From Paludibacteraceae bacterium (lineage in GTDB: Bacteria; Bacteroidota; Bacteroidia; Bacteroidales; Paludibacteraceae): a stretch of DNA of 64,000 bases. The stretch is taken from contig JAEDFN010000004.1 of assembly GCA_016292775.1 (NCBI GenBank), forward strand, positions 1 through 64,000. Direction: 5' to 3'. A program made the position numbers and the translations under genes. Under the pieces are notes generated by a model that had not been told where the DNA came from, did no database searches, and saw only the letters and a list, made by a program, of their open reading frames with translations. Shown one piece after another: positions 28,815 through 38,224 of this stretch (positions are counted from its first letter, which is position 1; each line of letters opens with the position of its first letter).

Positions 28815-29804
28815 ATGAGAGAAATAGTTGTAAGTGGAATAAGACCTACGGGAAATTTACATCTAGGAAACTACTTTGGTGCTGTTCAAAGTTTTTTACA
28901 GATGCAAAATGATTATAATTGCTATTTTTTTATTGCAGATTGGCATTCGCTAACTACCCGTCCGAAACCGGAAGATATTATTCGCAGTTCAAATACAATA
29001 TTGGCAGAGTATTTAGCATGTGGAATTGACCCTTCAAAAGCTACCATATATGTACAAAGTGATGTTAAAGAGGTATTAGAGCTTTATTTATACTTAAATA
29101 TGAATGCTTATTTAGGTGAGCTGGAGAGATGTACTACTTTTAAAGAGAAAGCACGTAAACAACCGGAGAATGTTAACGCCGGATTGCTTACATATCCTAC
29201 ATTAATGGCAGCAGATATTCTTTTACATAAGGCAGTGAAAGTCCCTGTAGGTAAAGATCAAGAGCAAAATATGGAAATGGCGCGTAAATTTGCTCGTCGT
29301 TTTAATACTATGTACGATGTAGATTTTTTCCCGGAACCTCAAAATTTTTCTCTTAGCGAAAAAGCCGTAAAAATTCCGGGTTTGGATGGCTCGGGAAAAA
29401 TGGGTAAATCAGAGGGGAATTGTATCTATTTGATGGATGATGAGGCTACTATTAAGAAAAAAGTAATGAAAGCAGTTACTGATCAAGGTCCTCAACAGCC
29501 AAATTCTGAAAAACCGGATGTTATTGAAAATTTGTTTACATTCCTTAGAATTGTTTCCTCAAAAGATACTTGTGATTATTTCAATGAGAAATGGAATGAT
29601 TGTTCAATCAGGTATGGAGACCTTAAAAAACAGTTAGTTGCTGATATTTCCGCTTTTACCGCTCCTATTCGTGAACGTATTATGGAATACGAAAATAATG
29701 TGGATTTATTAAATAAAATAGCTTTGGAAGGTGCCGAAAAAGCGAGAGAAAGTGCTCGCAAGACATTATCAGAAGTGAGAGAAATTATCGGTTTTAGAAA
29801 ATGA
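28815..29804 (+). CDS. trpS: Tryptophanyl-tRNA synthetase
   Basis: A 329-residue class I synthetase that charges tRNA-Trp. The HIGH-type motif is HLGN in RPTGNLHLGNYFGAVQ and the KMSKS-type motif is KMGKS in GSGKMGKSEGN. The middle has TYPTLMAADILLHKA and VGKDQEQNMEMARKFA, which bind substrate in this family. Length is normal. The last codon and stop overlap the ATG of the next gene (ATGA). Confidence 0.97.
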   Translation: MREIVVSGIRPTGNLHLGNYFGAVQSFLQMQNDYNCYFFIADWHSLTTRPKPEDIIRSSNTILAEYLACGIDPSKATIYVQSDVKEVLELYLYLNMNAYLGELERCTTFKEKARKQPENVNAGLLTYPTLMAADILLHKAVKVPVGKDQEQNMEMARKFARRFNTMYDVDFFPEPQNFSLSEKAVKIPGLDGSGKMGKSEGNCIYLMDDEATIKKKVMKAVTDQGPQQPNSEKPDVIENLFTFLRIVSSKDTCDYFNEKWNDCSIRYGDLKKQLVADISAFTAPIRERIMEYENNVDLLNKIALEGAEKARESARKTLSEVREIIGFRK

Positions 29805-30694
29805 ACAATAAAAAATTATTAAGTGCATATGTAGCAATTATTATTGCTATGAGCGTATGGGCTTGCTCTTTTTTGTTTACTCAAGAAGCTTTGAAAAGTT
29901 TCAATCCTATTACTGTAGTTACTATTAGAATGTCACTGGCTACTTTGATTTTAGGGCTTGTCGGGTTGATAACAAAAAAAATAAATAAATTGAATGTTTC
30001 CGATATTCCTCTTTTCCTTTTAGCCGGTTTTTCTCAACCGTTTTGTTATTTTATTTGCGAAGCGTATGGCTTAACAATGGTAAGTGCTACAATCGCATCC
30101 GTAATCCTCAGCACAATTCCTTTGTTTTCCCCTCTTTTTGCTTGGTTGCTTGTTAAAGAAAAGGTACATTGGAATAATATTGTGGGAATAATCATTTCAC
30201 TTATTGGTGTATTGATGCTTGTGGTTAAAAATGATGAGATGAAAGTGTCGGCTTTAGGAATTTGTTTGTTGTTTATTTCTGTGTTAACAGCAATTATATA
30301 TTCTGTATGCTTGAAAAAGATACCTTCTCATTATTCTAATATTTCTATAGTATTTTATATCCATGCTATAAGTTTGGTCTTTTTTATTCCAACATTTTTA
30401 CTGTTTGATATAAAATATTTTGGAGAAAAAGAGATTCTATTTTCTTCTGTAATGTCAATAGTGATTTTGGCTGTTGTAGCTTCAGTAATAAGTTACCTTT
30501 TCTTTTGTTATGTAGTTCGTATTATTGGAGTTACAAAAGCAAATGCATTTTGCAATATTATGCCGGCAATAACAGCTTTAGCTGTTTGGATTTTTTTCGG
30601 AGAGTCAATATCTTTCATGAAATGGATCGGTATATTTATAGTAATTTTGGGCTTGTTTATCTGTCAATACCATGTAAAAATAAACAATAAATAA
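29801..30694 (+). CDS. EamA-family (DMT) transporter, first of a tandem pair
   Basis: A 297-residue inner-membrane protein with ten predicted helices in two EamA repeats (5+5). The second repeat begins near residue 148. Marks include RMSLATLILGLVGL and the helix-4 glutamate segment WLLVKEKVHWNNIVG. It overlaps trpS by 4 bases, and its paralogue starts 13 bases downstream. The family exports small metabolites; the substrate is unknown. Confidence 0.85.
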   Translation: MNNKKLLSAYVAIIIAMSVWACSFLFTQEALKSFNPITVVTIRMSLATLILGLVGLITKKINKLNVSDIPLFLLAGFSQPFCYFICEAYGLTMVSATIASVILSTIPLFSPLFAWLLVKEKVHWNNIVGIIISLIGVLMLVVKNDEMKVSALGICLLFISVLTAIIYSVCLKKIPSHYSNISIVFYIHAISLVFFIPTFLLFDIKYFGEKEILFSSVMSIVILAVVASVISYLFFCYVVRIIGVTKANAFCNIMPAITALAVWIFFGESISFMKWIGIFIVILGLFICQYHVKINNK

Positions 30695-30707
30695 CATAAA
30701 TCATCCT

Positions 30708-31661
30708 ATGAAAAAACAAACCATTGCAATTTTTGCTCTTGTAATAGCTCAAGTATTTTGGGGAGCATCGTATTTGCTTTCTGACAGAGCTTTACAAGTG
30801 TTTTCACCAGCCTTTTTAGTTACTTTGAGAATTTCTATAGCTGCAATAGTTTTAGGAATTATTGGAGTGACCACGGGTAGGATTCAAAAAGTTAAACTTA
30901 AAGACCTTAAATTTTTTGCTTTAGCTGCTTTTGTAGAGCCCTTTATATATTTTTTATGTGAGGCAAAGGCTTTAGATAGTGGTGTGAGTCCAACCGTTAC
31001 TTCCGTAATGATTTCATTAATACCGTTATTAACACCTGTTTTTGCTTATATTGTTCTTAGAGAAAAGGTTACTTTGACAAATTTATTAGGAATTATTGTT
31101 TCAATTGTAGGTGTATTAATGATTATCCTTGAAAAAGATGGAGAAATGAGTGTTTCTATGGTAGGCTTTGTATTATTGTTCATAGCAATACTGGCTTCCA
31201 TTTCATATACCCTTGTACTTAGAAAAATTCCGGAACATTATAATACTCTTACTATTGTATTTTATAATTTCTGTATTTCACTCTGTTTTTTTATTCCAAC
31301 ATCATTGATTATGGAATGGAATGCAATCTCTTCGTTACAAATTAATAAAGAAACTATAGATGCCTTTTATGCTATTATTGCATTAGCACTTTCCGCTTCT
31401 TGTGTTGCTTTCTTATTCTTCTCTTTTGGTGTTAGAATTATTGGTCCTAACAGAGCAAATGTCTTTAACAATATCCCTCCCGGTGTTACTGCTATTCTTT
31501 CTATTTTTGTTTTAAATGAAATGATGCCGGCAATAAAATGGGTAGGATTAGGCATTGTGATTATCGGTATGTTTATTTCTCAAATAAATATTACTAAGGT
31601 TAATAGAAGAATCGATATTCGTAAATATAAAAAATATAAGAAATCATTGAGTAATAAATAA
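30708..31661 (+). CDS. EamA-family (DMT) transporter, second of a tandem pair
   Basis: A 317-residue paralogue of the preceding gene with the same ten-helix layout (RISIAAIVLGIIGVTTG, YIVLREKVTLTNLLGIIVS). The C-terminal tail is longer and strongly basic (NRRIDIRKYKKYKKSL). The pair probably arose by duplication. Whether the two act together or on different substrates cannot be read from the sequence. Confidence 0.85.
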   Translation: MKKQTIAIFALVIAQVFWGASYLLSDRALQVFSPAFLVTLRISIAAIVLGIIGVTTGRIQKVKLKDLKFFALAAFVEPFIYFLCEAKALDSGVSPTVTSVMISLIPLLTPVFAYIVLREKVTLTNLLGIIVSIVGVLMIILEKDGEMSVSMVGFVLLFIAILASISYTLVLRKIPEHYNTLTIVFYNFCISLCFFIPTSLIMEWNAISSLQINKETIDAFYAIIALALSASCVAFLFFSFGVRIIGPNRANVFNNIPPGVTAILSIFVLNEMMPAIKWVGLGIVIIGMFISQINITKVNRRIDIRKYKKYKKSLSNK

Positions 31662-31673
31662 CATTGTTTTTAT

Positions 31674-32678
31674 ATGCTGTCAAAAGTAATTTTAGAGAGT
31701 AATATTGTTCAATCAGTAAAATTATTGGATAATGCCGATAATATTTTGATTACAAGCCATATTTCTCCTGATGGAGACGCAATAGGTTCGTCTTTAGGTC
31801 TTTTTCATATGCTAAAGAATTTAGGTAAATCAGTTAAAGTAATGGTTCCTAATAGATATCCTTCTTTCTTTAATTGGATGCCCGGCATTGAAAATGTTAT
31901 TGTTATGGAAGAGAATAAAGCGGAGTCGGTGAAGATTTTTAAAGAATCTGATTTGATTTTTTGTTTGGATTACAACTCTTTTGATAGAGTAAATGGTATG
32001 AAACCTCTTTTAGAAACGTCAAAATCAAAAATTATCCTCATAGATCACCACTTAAATCCAAATATTAAGGCAGATGTCATCATATCTCACCCTAATATCT
32101 CTTCTACAAGCGAATTGGTTTTCCGTTTCTTATGTCGTATGGGATATTATCCGGAAATTACTTTAGAAACAGCTCAATGTATTTATACCGGTATGATGAC
32201 TGATACCGGTGGATTTACTTATAATTCTAATGACCCTGAAATTTATACTATAATTAAGTTATTGTTGGAAAAAGGAGTTGATAAAGATGATATTTATCGT
32301 AAGGTGTTTAATACTTACTCAGAAAGTCGTTTAAGAATGCTGGGATATTGTTTGAATAAAATGGAAATATTGAATGATTGTAATACAGCATTAATTACTC
32401 TTACTCTTGACGAACAAAAACAATTTAATTATTCTATTGGTGATACTGAGGGGTTTGTAAATATTCCACTACAAATTGAAAATATTAATAGATCAGTGTT
32501 TTTGCGCGAAGATAAAGATAAAATAAAATTATCATTCCGCTCGCAAGGTGATATACCGGTAAATACTATTGCAGAATTGTTCGGTGGTGGTGGTCATAAA
32601 AATGCAGCCGGAGGTGAAAGCTACACATCAATGGAAAATACAATATTAAAATTGAAAGAAATATTACAAACTAATTGA
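31674..32678 (+). CDS. DHH-family phosphoesterase (NrnA-like nanoRNase / pAp phosphatase)
   Basis: A 334-residue cytoplasmic enzyme. The DHH domain shows SHISPDGDAIGSSLGL, FCLDYN and IDHHLNPN (the DHH motif); the DHHA1 domain ends with FGGGGHKNAAGG. NrnA-type enzymes degrade oligoribonucleotides of 2-5 bases and 3'-phosphoadenosine 5'-phosphate. Length fits. It lies 12 bases after the second transporter and 17 before lysS. Confidence 0.9.
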   Translation: MLSKVILESNIVQSVKLLDNADNILITSHISPDGDAIGSSLGLFHMLKNLGKSVKVMVPNRYPSFFNWMPGIENVIVMEENKAESVKIFKESDLIFCLDYNSFDRVNGMKPLLETSKSKIILIDHHLNPNIKADVIISHPNISSTSELVFRFLCRMGYYPEITLETAQCIYTGMMTDTGGFTYNSNDPEIYTIIKLLLEKGVDKDDIYRKVFNTYSESRLRMLGYCLNKMEILNDCNTALITLTLDEQKQFNYSIGDTEGFVNIPLQIENINRSVFLREDKDKIKLSFRSQGDIPVNTIAELFGGGGHKNAAGGESYTSMENTILKLKEILQTN

Positions 32679-32695
32679 TATTTAAATAGATTATT

Positions 32696-34405
32696 ATGGA
32701 ACTTTCAGAACAAGAAGTAATTCGTAGACAATCGTTAGATTCTCTACGCACAATGGGGATAGAACCATATCCTGCCGCTTTGTATCCAACCAACAATTTC
32801 TCAATAGATATAAAATCCAATTTTAAAGATGATGAAAAACCGGTAGATGTATGTATTGCAGGTAGAATCATGAGTCGTCGTATTATGGGTAAAGCCTCCT
32901 TTATTGAATTGCAAGATTCAAAAGGTAGAATCCAAGTATATATCTCTCGTGATGATATAAATACAGAAGAACAACCGGAAATGTATAACACCGTATTTAA
33001 AAAATTGTTAGATATTGGTGATTTTATCGGAGTGAAGGGATTTGTATTTAGAACCCAAATGGGGGAGATTTCCGTTCATTGTAAAGAACTTACCGTTTTG
33101 AGTAAATCTTTACGCCCGCTTCCTATTGTGAAATATAAAGATGGTGTTGCTTACGACTCTTTTGATGATGCAGAAATGAGATATCGTCAAAGATATGTCG
33201 ATTTAGTGGTTAATGAAGGTGTGAAAGATATTTTCTTGAAAAGATCTCGTGTATATAAATCTATGAGAGAATATTTTAATTCTTTTGATTATGTAGAGGT
33301 GGAAACACCTATTCTTCAACCAATACCCGGAGGTGCTTCTGCTCGTCCTTTTATTACACATCATAATGCATTAAATATCCCTTTATATCTTAGAATTGCT
33401 GATGAATTGTATCTTAAAAGATTGATTGTAGGCGGTTTTGAAGGTGTTTATGAATTCTCTAAAAACTTCCGTAATGAAGGTATGGATAGAACTCATAACC
33501 CGGAGTTTACCTGTATGGAAATATATGTTTCTTATAAGGATTATAATTGGATGATGGATTTTACCGAAAATATGATTCGGAAAATTTGTTTAGATGTCAA
33601 TGGTAATACACAAGTGAAAGTGGGGGATAATATTATTGATTTCGGTCAAAAATTCCAACGCGTTACTATGCTTGATTCTATTAAGCATTTTACCGGATAT
33701 GATCTTACCGGAATGGATGAAAATCAAATTCGTGAAGTTTGTTTGAAATTGAACATGGAAATTGATGATTCTATGGGTAAGGGTAAATTAATCGATGAAA
33801 TTTTTGGAGAGTTCTGTGAAGGAAATTATATTCAACCTACTTTTATTACTGATTATCCAAAAGAAATGAGTCCGCTTTGTAAACGTCATCGTAATAATCC
33901 TGATCTTACCGAACGTTTTGAATTAATGGTAAATGGTAAAGAATTGGCTAATGCTTATTCGGAATTGAACGACCCTATTGATCAGTTGGAAAGATTCCAA
34001 GAGCAACTTCGATTGAGCGAGAAAGGTGACGACGAAGCTATGTTTATCGATATGGATTTCGTTCGTGCTTTGGAATATGGTATGCCTCCGACTTCAGGTA
34101 TGGGTATCGGTATGGATCGTCTTGTTATGTTGTTAACCGGACAAACTGCAATACAAGAAGTTCTTCTATTCCCTCAAATGAAACCGGAAAAGAAAGTTCA
34201 AAAAGATAGTATTGAAAAATATACAGAATTAGGTATACCATCTGAATGGTTTGAACCTCTTCAAAAATTGGGCTTTGATATGGTTTCTAAATTAAAAGGT
34301 GCTAATGTAAATAAATTACATCAAGACTTGTGTGGATATAATAAGAAGAATAAACTTGGCTTGGTGAACCCTTCTAAAGAAGATATCGAAAACTGGGTGA
34401 AATAA
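32696..34405 (+). CDS. lysS: Lysyl-tRNA synthetase, class II
   Basis: A 569-residue synthetase: OB-fold anticodon-binding domain (about 50-150), then the class II core with motif 2 FRNEGMDRTHNPEFT and motif 3 GMGIGMDRLVMLLT. The last 70 or so residues (from about DSIEKYTELGIPSEWF) form a helical extension beyond the E. coli length of 505. A terminator follows. Confidence 0.97.
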   Translation: MELSEQEVIRRQSLDSLRTMGIEPYPAALYPTNNFSIDIKSNFKDDEKPVDVCIAGRIMSRRIMGKASFIELQDSKGRIQVYISRDDINTEEQPEMYNTVFKKLLDIGDFIGVKGFVFRTQMGEISVHCKELTVLSKSLRPLPIVKYKDGVAYDSFDDAEMRYRQRYVDLVVNEGVKDIFLKRSRVYKSMREYFNSFDYVEVETPILQPIPGGASARPFITHHNALNIPLYLRIADELYLKRLIVGGFEGVYEFSKNFRNEGMDRTHNPEFTCMEIYVSYKDYNWMMDFTENMIRKICLDVNGNTQVKVGDNIIDFGQKFQRVTMLDSIKHFTGYDLTGMDENQIREVCLKLNMEIDDSMGKGKLIDEIFGEFCEGNYIQPTFITDYPKEMSPLCKRHRNNPDLTERFELMVNGKELANAYSELNDPIDQLERFQEQLRLSEKGDDEAMFIDMDFVRALEYGMPPTSGMGIGMDRLVMLLTGQTAIQEVLLFPQMKPEKKVQKDSIEKYTELGIPSEWFEPLQKLGFDMVSKLKGANVNKLHQDLCGYNKKNKLGLVNPSKEDIENWVK

Positions 34406-34445
34406 TTAATAGTAGAGTAGTATAATCGTAATATAGTACTTAATT

Positions 34446-34475
34446 TCCCAACTCTTAGTGATATAGGAGTTGGGA
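34446..34475 (+). terminator. Intrinsic terminator after lysS
   Basis: A 9-bp stem (TCCCAACTC / GAGTTGGGA, 12-base loop) followed by TTTTTTT, 40 bases after the lysS stop. The gap 34406-34658 holds this, the rpsA terminator and no visible gene. Confidence 0.85.
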
Positions 34476-34606
34476 TTTTTTTATAGTATCTTTTTCGTGT
34501 TATTGTAATAATACTGTTAAATATTAATCGGATAGGAAATATTTATCATAGAGAGCTTTGTGTTTAGATTGTAATTGATTATTAGGATGATAGATAAACA
34601 AAAAAA

Positions 34607-34638
34607 AGAGTCTGTCTAATATATATTAGACAGACTCT
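34607..34638 (-). terminator. Intrinsic terminator after rpsA
   Basis: A perfect 14-bp stem (AGAGTCTGTCTAAT, loop ATAT, ATTAGACAGACTCT). On the minus strand it is followed by a run of Ts (plus-strand As at 34600-34606). It lies 20 bases beyond the rpsA stop. Confidence 0.9.
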
Positions 34639-34658
34639 AGAAATTTATAGAAGATTAT

Positions 34659-36467
34659 TTATTTATTTTCTTCTTCTTTTAATTGATCTTTTAAATCAGA
34701 CAAAGATTGAATGTCACCAAGAGTAGTTTTCTCTAATTGAGTTGTCATTGGTTGCTCTTCTTTCTTTGCAGCTTTTTTAGCTTTTTTCTCTTCTTTTTCA
34801 GCGGCAGCAGCTTCAGCAGCAGCGGCTTTTGCTACATCTTCGTGGATACGGCTGTGAGAGAGAATGATTCTTTTTTGCTCTTTATTAAATTCAATTACCT
34901 TGAAGTTGAGTTTCTCGTCAACTTTTGCCATTGAACCATCTTCTTTTATAAGGTGTTTTGGAGTAGCAAAACCTTCAACGCCATAAGGGAGAGCAATAAC
35001 AGCACCTTTATCAAGCATTTCTGTGATTACACCTTCGTGAATGCTGTCAGGGGTGAATATTGTTTCGAAAACATCCCATGGATTTTCTTCTAATTGTTTG
35101 TGACCAAGGCTTAAGCGACGATTCTCTTTGTCGATATCAAGAACGATAACTTCAATTTCAGAACCGATTTGAGTAAACTCAGATGGGTGTTTGATTTTCT
35201 TAGTCCAGCTTAAGTCAGAGATGTGGATTAATCCATCAATACCTTCTTCAATTTCAACAAATACACCGAAGTTTGTAAAGTTTCTTACTTTAGCAACGTG
35301 TTTTGTACCAACTGCATATTTGGTGTCAATATTTTCCCATGGGTCGTTTTTGAGTTGTTTGATACCGAGTGACATTTTACGCTCGTCACGATCTAATGTC
35401 AAGATAACAGCTTCTACTTCGTCACCAACTTTTAAGAAGTCTTGTGCGCTGCGGAGGTGTTGGCTCCAGCTCATCTCAGATACGTGAATCAAACCTTCAA
35501 CACCAGGGATGATTTCTACAAATGCACCATAATCGGCCATTACCACAACTTTACCTTTTACGTGGTCGCCAACTTTAAGATTTGGATCAAGAGCATCCCA
35601 TGGATGAGGAGTAAGTTGTTTTAAGCCGAGAGCAATTCTTTTCTTTTCATCATCAAAGTCGAGAATAACAACGTTGATTTTTTGATCTAATTTTACAATC
35701 TCTTCAGGGTGATTTACGCGACCCCAGCTAAGGTCTGTAATGTGGATAAGACCATCTACACCGCCCAAGTCAATGAATACACCGTAAGAAGTGATGTTTT
35801 TAACAATACCTTCAAGTACTTGACCTTTTTCGAGCTTGCTGATAATTTCACGTTTTTGTTGCTCTAATTCAGCTTCGATAAGTGCTTTGTGAGAAACAAC
35901 AACATTTTTGAATTCGTGGTTGATTTTTACAACTTTGAATTCCATTGTTTTGTTTACAAATATATCGTAATCACGAATAGGTTTTACGTCGATTTGAGAA
36001 CCTGGTAAGAATGCTTCAATACCGAATACATCTACAATCATACCGCCTTTTGTACGACATTTAACAAAACCTTTGATGATTTCGTTGTTTTCTAATGCTT
36101 CATTAACTCTATCCCAAGAGCGAGTTGCACGTGCAGCTTTGTGAGATAAAATTAATTGACCTTTTTTGTCTTCTTGGTTTTCAATAAGTACTTCTACTTC
36201 ATCTCCAACTTTTAATTCAGGATTATAACGGAATTCACTCATTGGTATGATACCATCTGATTTGAAACCGATATTTACAACTACCTCACGTTTGTTCATT
36301 GAGATAATTTTACCCATTACTACCTCTTTGTCTTTTACTTGATTGAGGGTTTTTTCATAAAGAGCTGTTTGTTGCTCTTTTTCTTCTTTTGACATGATTT
36401 CTCCATTGGCATATGCATCCCAATCGAAATCTGCTGCCGGAGTTACGTTTTTGTTTTCTAATTCCAT
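34659..36467 (-). CDS. rpsA: 30S ribosomal protein S1
   Basis: A 602-residue S1 protein with six OB-fold S1 repeats, for example VVNIGFKSDGIIPMSEF, GVFIDLGGVDGLIHITDLSW, GAFVEIIPGVEGLIHVSEMSW and GVFVEIEEGIDGLIHISDLSW. It brings mRNA to the 30S subunit, which matters here because Shine-Dalgarno sequences are generally not visible. The C-terminus has an Ala/Lys/Glu-rich helix (around KAAAAEAAAAEKEEKKAKK) and an acidic tail. Codon use looks less A/T-biased than in neighbours, as expected for high expression. Confidence 0.96.
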   Translation of the reverse strand: MELENKNVTPAADFDWDAYANGEIMSKEEKEQQTALYEKTLNQVKDKEVVMGKIISMNKREVVVNIGFKSDGIIPMSEFRYNPELKVGDEVEVLIENQEDKKGQLILSHKAARATRSWDRVNEALENNEIIKGFVKCRTKGGMIVDVFGIEAFLPGSQIDVKPIRDYDIFVNKTMEFKVVKINHEFKNVVVSHKALIEAELEQQKREIISKLEKGQVLEGIVKNITSYGVFIDLGGVDGLIHITDLSWGRVNHPEEIVKLDQKINVVILDFDDEKKRIALGLKQLTPHPWDALDPNLKVGDHVKGKVVVMADYGAFVEIIPGVEGLIHVSEMSWSQHLRSAQDFLKVGDEVEAVILTLDRDERKMSLGIKQLKNDPWENIDTKYAVGTKHVAKVRNFTNFGVFVEIEEGIDGLIHISDLSWTKKIKHPSEFTQIGSEIEVIVLDIDKENRRLSLGHKQLEENPWDVFETIFTPDSIHEGVITEMLDKGAVIALPYGVEGFATPKHLIKEDGSMAKVDEKLNFKVIEFNKEQKRIILSHSRIHEDVAKAAAAEAAAAEKEEKKAKKAAKKEEQPMTTQLEKTTLGDIQSLSDLKDQLKEEENK

Positions 36468-36530
36468 TTTAGTTAATTGTTTAATTTCTAAATGAATAGG
36501 TTAGACATTATGTTGAAATAAAATCGGATG

Positions 36531-36562
36531 CAAAGTTACAATTTTGTTTTTACATACACAAA
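36531..36562 (-). promoter_or_regulatory. Predicted rpsA promoter
   Basis: On the minus strand TTTG (36562-36559), a 20-base spacer, then TAACTTTG (36538-36531). This is one of the best matches to the Bacteroidota promoter in the window. The start codon is 63 bases downstream, with CTAACCT in the leader. Confidence 0.75.
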
Positions 36563-36603
36563 TGTTTCAAAGTATTTTTGTTGAAAAAAATATATAGGAA
36601 ATA

Positions 36604-36634
36604 TTTGTATAGTAGAAAATTAGTTGTACCTTTG
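36604..36634 (+). promoter_or_regulatory. Predicted promoter of the META-domain lipoprotein gene
   Basis: TTTG at 36604-36607, a 19-base spacer, and TACCTTTG at 36627-36634. The start codon at 36693 is 58 bases downstream. Confidence 0.75.
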
Positions 36635-36692
36635 CAACGTTTATGTGTAATGAAATATACATTGTTTAATAATAAATCTAATTTAAATTTTT

Positions 36693-37502
36693 ATGAAAAA
36701 AATCTTTATTTGCTCAGTTATGTGTGCTTTATTGCTCACTGCTTGTGGTGGTTCAAAGAAAACTACTTATGATTTTACAGGTAAAATGATTGCTCCTGTA
36801 CAAATCAATAACGTTGATTATACAGAAGAGTCTTCTGAAAAACCGGTTGCTTTGTTATTCGGTGAAAATAATACTATTTCCGGATGCCTTGGTTGCAACT
36901 TCATTGCTGCCGGTTCTTATTATGTAAATGAAGATACTCTTACTTTCAGCCCTCTTGGTATTACAAGAGCTTTGTGTGATGAAAATTCAAATATGATCGA
37001 ACAACAAATGCTTGATATTTTGACTAGAACTAATCATTATGTTGTTGAAAATGATGTTGTTAATTTCTATCAAGATCAAGAATTACTTGCTAAATTCAAG
37101 TTTGTAGAAAAACCTGAAGGTTGCTGTTCAAATGGTGAACACCAATGTCAACATGGTGAAGGTGAACACCAATGTCAACATAGTGAAGGTGAAGGTCATC
37201 AATGTCAAAAAGCAGAAGGTGAGCACCAATGCCAAAAAGCAGAAGGTGAACAAACTTGTGCTCAAAAAAGAGAAGAAGCTGTAGCTGCTAATATCGCAGA
37301 AGTTAAAGAAGAAGTTAAAGAGACTGTAAAACCTATCGCCGGCGGCGTATCTGCAAAAGCTGCTTCTACAAGTACTTCTGCTAAAGTTCAAGGACCTACT
37401 ACTTTAAAACCATCTGCAGAATCAACTCAAACCACTCAAAAAAGCATTTCTGTTAAAAATACAAAAGTAAATGCTACTAAAACAGTGGAATCTGAAAAAT
37501 AA
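36693..37502 (+). CDS. META-domain lipoprotein with Cys/His repeat tail
   Basis: A 269-residue lipoprotein; the signal ends LLLTAC with acylation predicted at C18. Residues about 25-138 match a META/HslJ-like domain (ISGCLGCNFIAAGSYYV, TLTFSPLGITRALCDEN). Residues about 148-194 hold five imperfect repeats of GEHQCQ(H/K)xEG, rich in Cys (152, 161, 171, 180, 189) and His. The rest is a low-complexity Ser/Thr/Lys/Ala tail. The repeats could bind metal ions or form disulfides; that is inference. The gene has its own promoter and precedes rsmE by 14 bases. Confidence 0.85.
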   Translation: MKKIFICSVMCALLLTACGGSKKTTYDFTGKMIAPVQINNVDYTEESSEKPVALLFGENNTISGCLGCNFIAAGSYYVNEDTLTFSPLGITRALCDENSNMIEQQMLDILTRTNHYVVENDVVNFYQDQELLAKFKFVEKPEGCCSNGEHQCQHGEGEHQCQHSEGEGHQCQKAEGEHQCQKAEGEQTCAQKREEAVAANIAEVKEEVKETVKPIAGGVSAKAASTSTSAKVQGPTTLKPSAESTQTTQKSISVKNTKVNATKTVESEK

Positions 37503-37516
37503 TCATATCTTTTTAT

Positions 37517-38224
37517 ATGAATATTTTTTACTCTCCTAATATATGCACGACTCCTTTTCTCCCTGAAGAGGAGTCGTTGCATTGTATTAAGGTCCTACGT
37601 CTAAATAAGGGTGACTTGATTCATGTTATTGATGGCGTTGGAGGTCTCTTCGTTGCTAAAATTATTGAACCTCACCCTAAGAAAACAAAAATTGAAATCA
37701 TTGAGGTTATAAATGATTATTATGTGCCGAACTATCAACTACATCTTGCCGTTGCACCAACTAAAAATATTGATAGGTTCGAATGGTTTATTGAAAAAGC
37801 TACTGAAATAGGAGTTTCTCAAATTACTCCTTTGCTTTGTAGATATTCTGAAAGAAAAATGGTGAAATCTGATAGATTAGAAAAAATAATTATTTCTGCC
37901 TCAAAACAAAGTATTAAACCATATATTCCGGTTTTAAATCCAATGACTTCTTTTGCAGATTTCTTAAATAATTATAAGGATGTTAATACTCAAAAATTTA
38001 TAGCTCATTGCTATGATATTCCTAAATTACCATTTATAAAATCGTGTAAAAAGGGTGGGAATGTAATAGTATTAATTGGTCCGGAAGGTGATTTTAGTAT
38101 GGAAGAGGTTAATGATGCTTTAAAGATGGGTTTTATATCTGTATCTTTAGGTGATAGTAGACTCCGCACTGAGACTGCGGGTATCGTTGCTTGTCATACT
38201 GTTTCTATTGCAAATGATTTATAA
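37517..38224 (+). CDS. rsmE: 16S rRNA (uracil1498-N3)-methyltransferase
   Basis: A 235-residue SPOUT methyltransferase with an N-terminal PUA-like domain and a C-terminal knot. Marks are RFEWFIEKATEIGVSQITPL, LIGPEGDFSMEE (SAM-binding) and SLGDSRLRTETAGI. It methylates U1498 of 16S rRNA. Its stop codon abuts the stop of the convergent ruvC with no intervening base. Confidence 0.95.
   Translation: MNIFYSPNICTTPFLPEEESLHCIKVLRLNKGDLIHVIDGVGGLFVAKIIEPHPKKTKIEIIEVINDYYVPNYQLHLAVAPTKNIDRFEWFIEKATEIGVSQITPLLCRYSERKMVKSDRLEKIIISASKQSIKPYIPVLNPMTSFADFLNNYKDVNTQKFIAHCYDIPKLPFIKSCKKGGNVIVLIGPEGDFSMEEVNDALKMGFISVSLGDSRLRTETAGIVACHTVSIANDL

Noticed and set aside
34406..34658. Small RNA or tRNA between lysS and rpsA
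   Set aside because: The two hairpins are explained as terminators for the flanking genes, and no cloverleaf is seen.
37128..37391. Antisense reading frame across the lipoprotein repeats
   Set aside because: It is a shadow of the Cys/His repeats: rich in Phe and Thr, with no start signal or family match.
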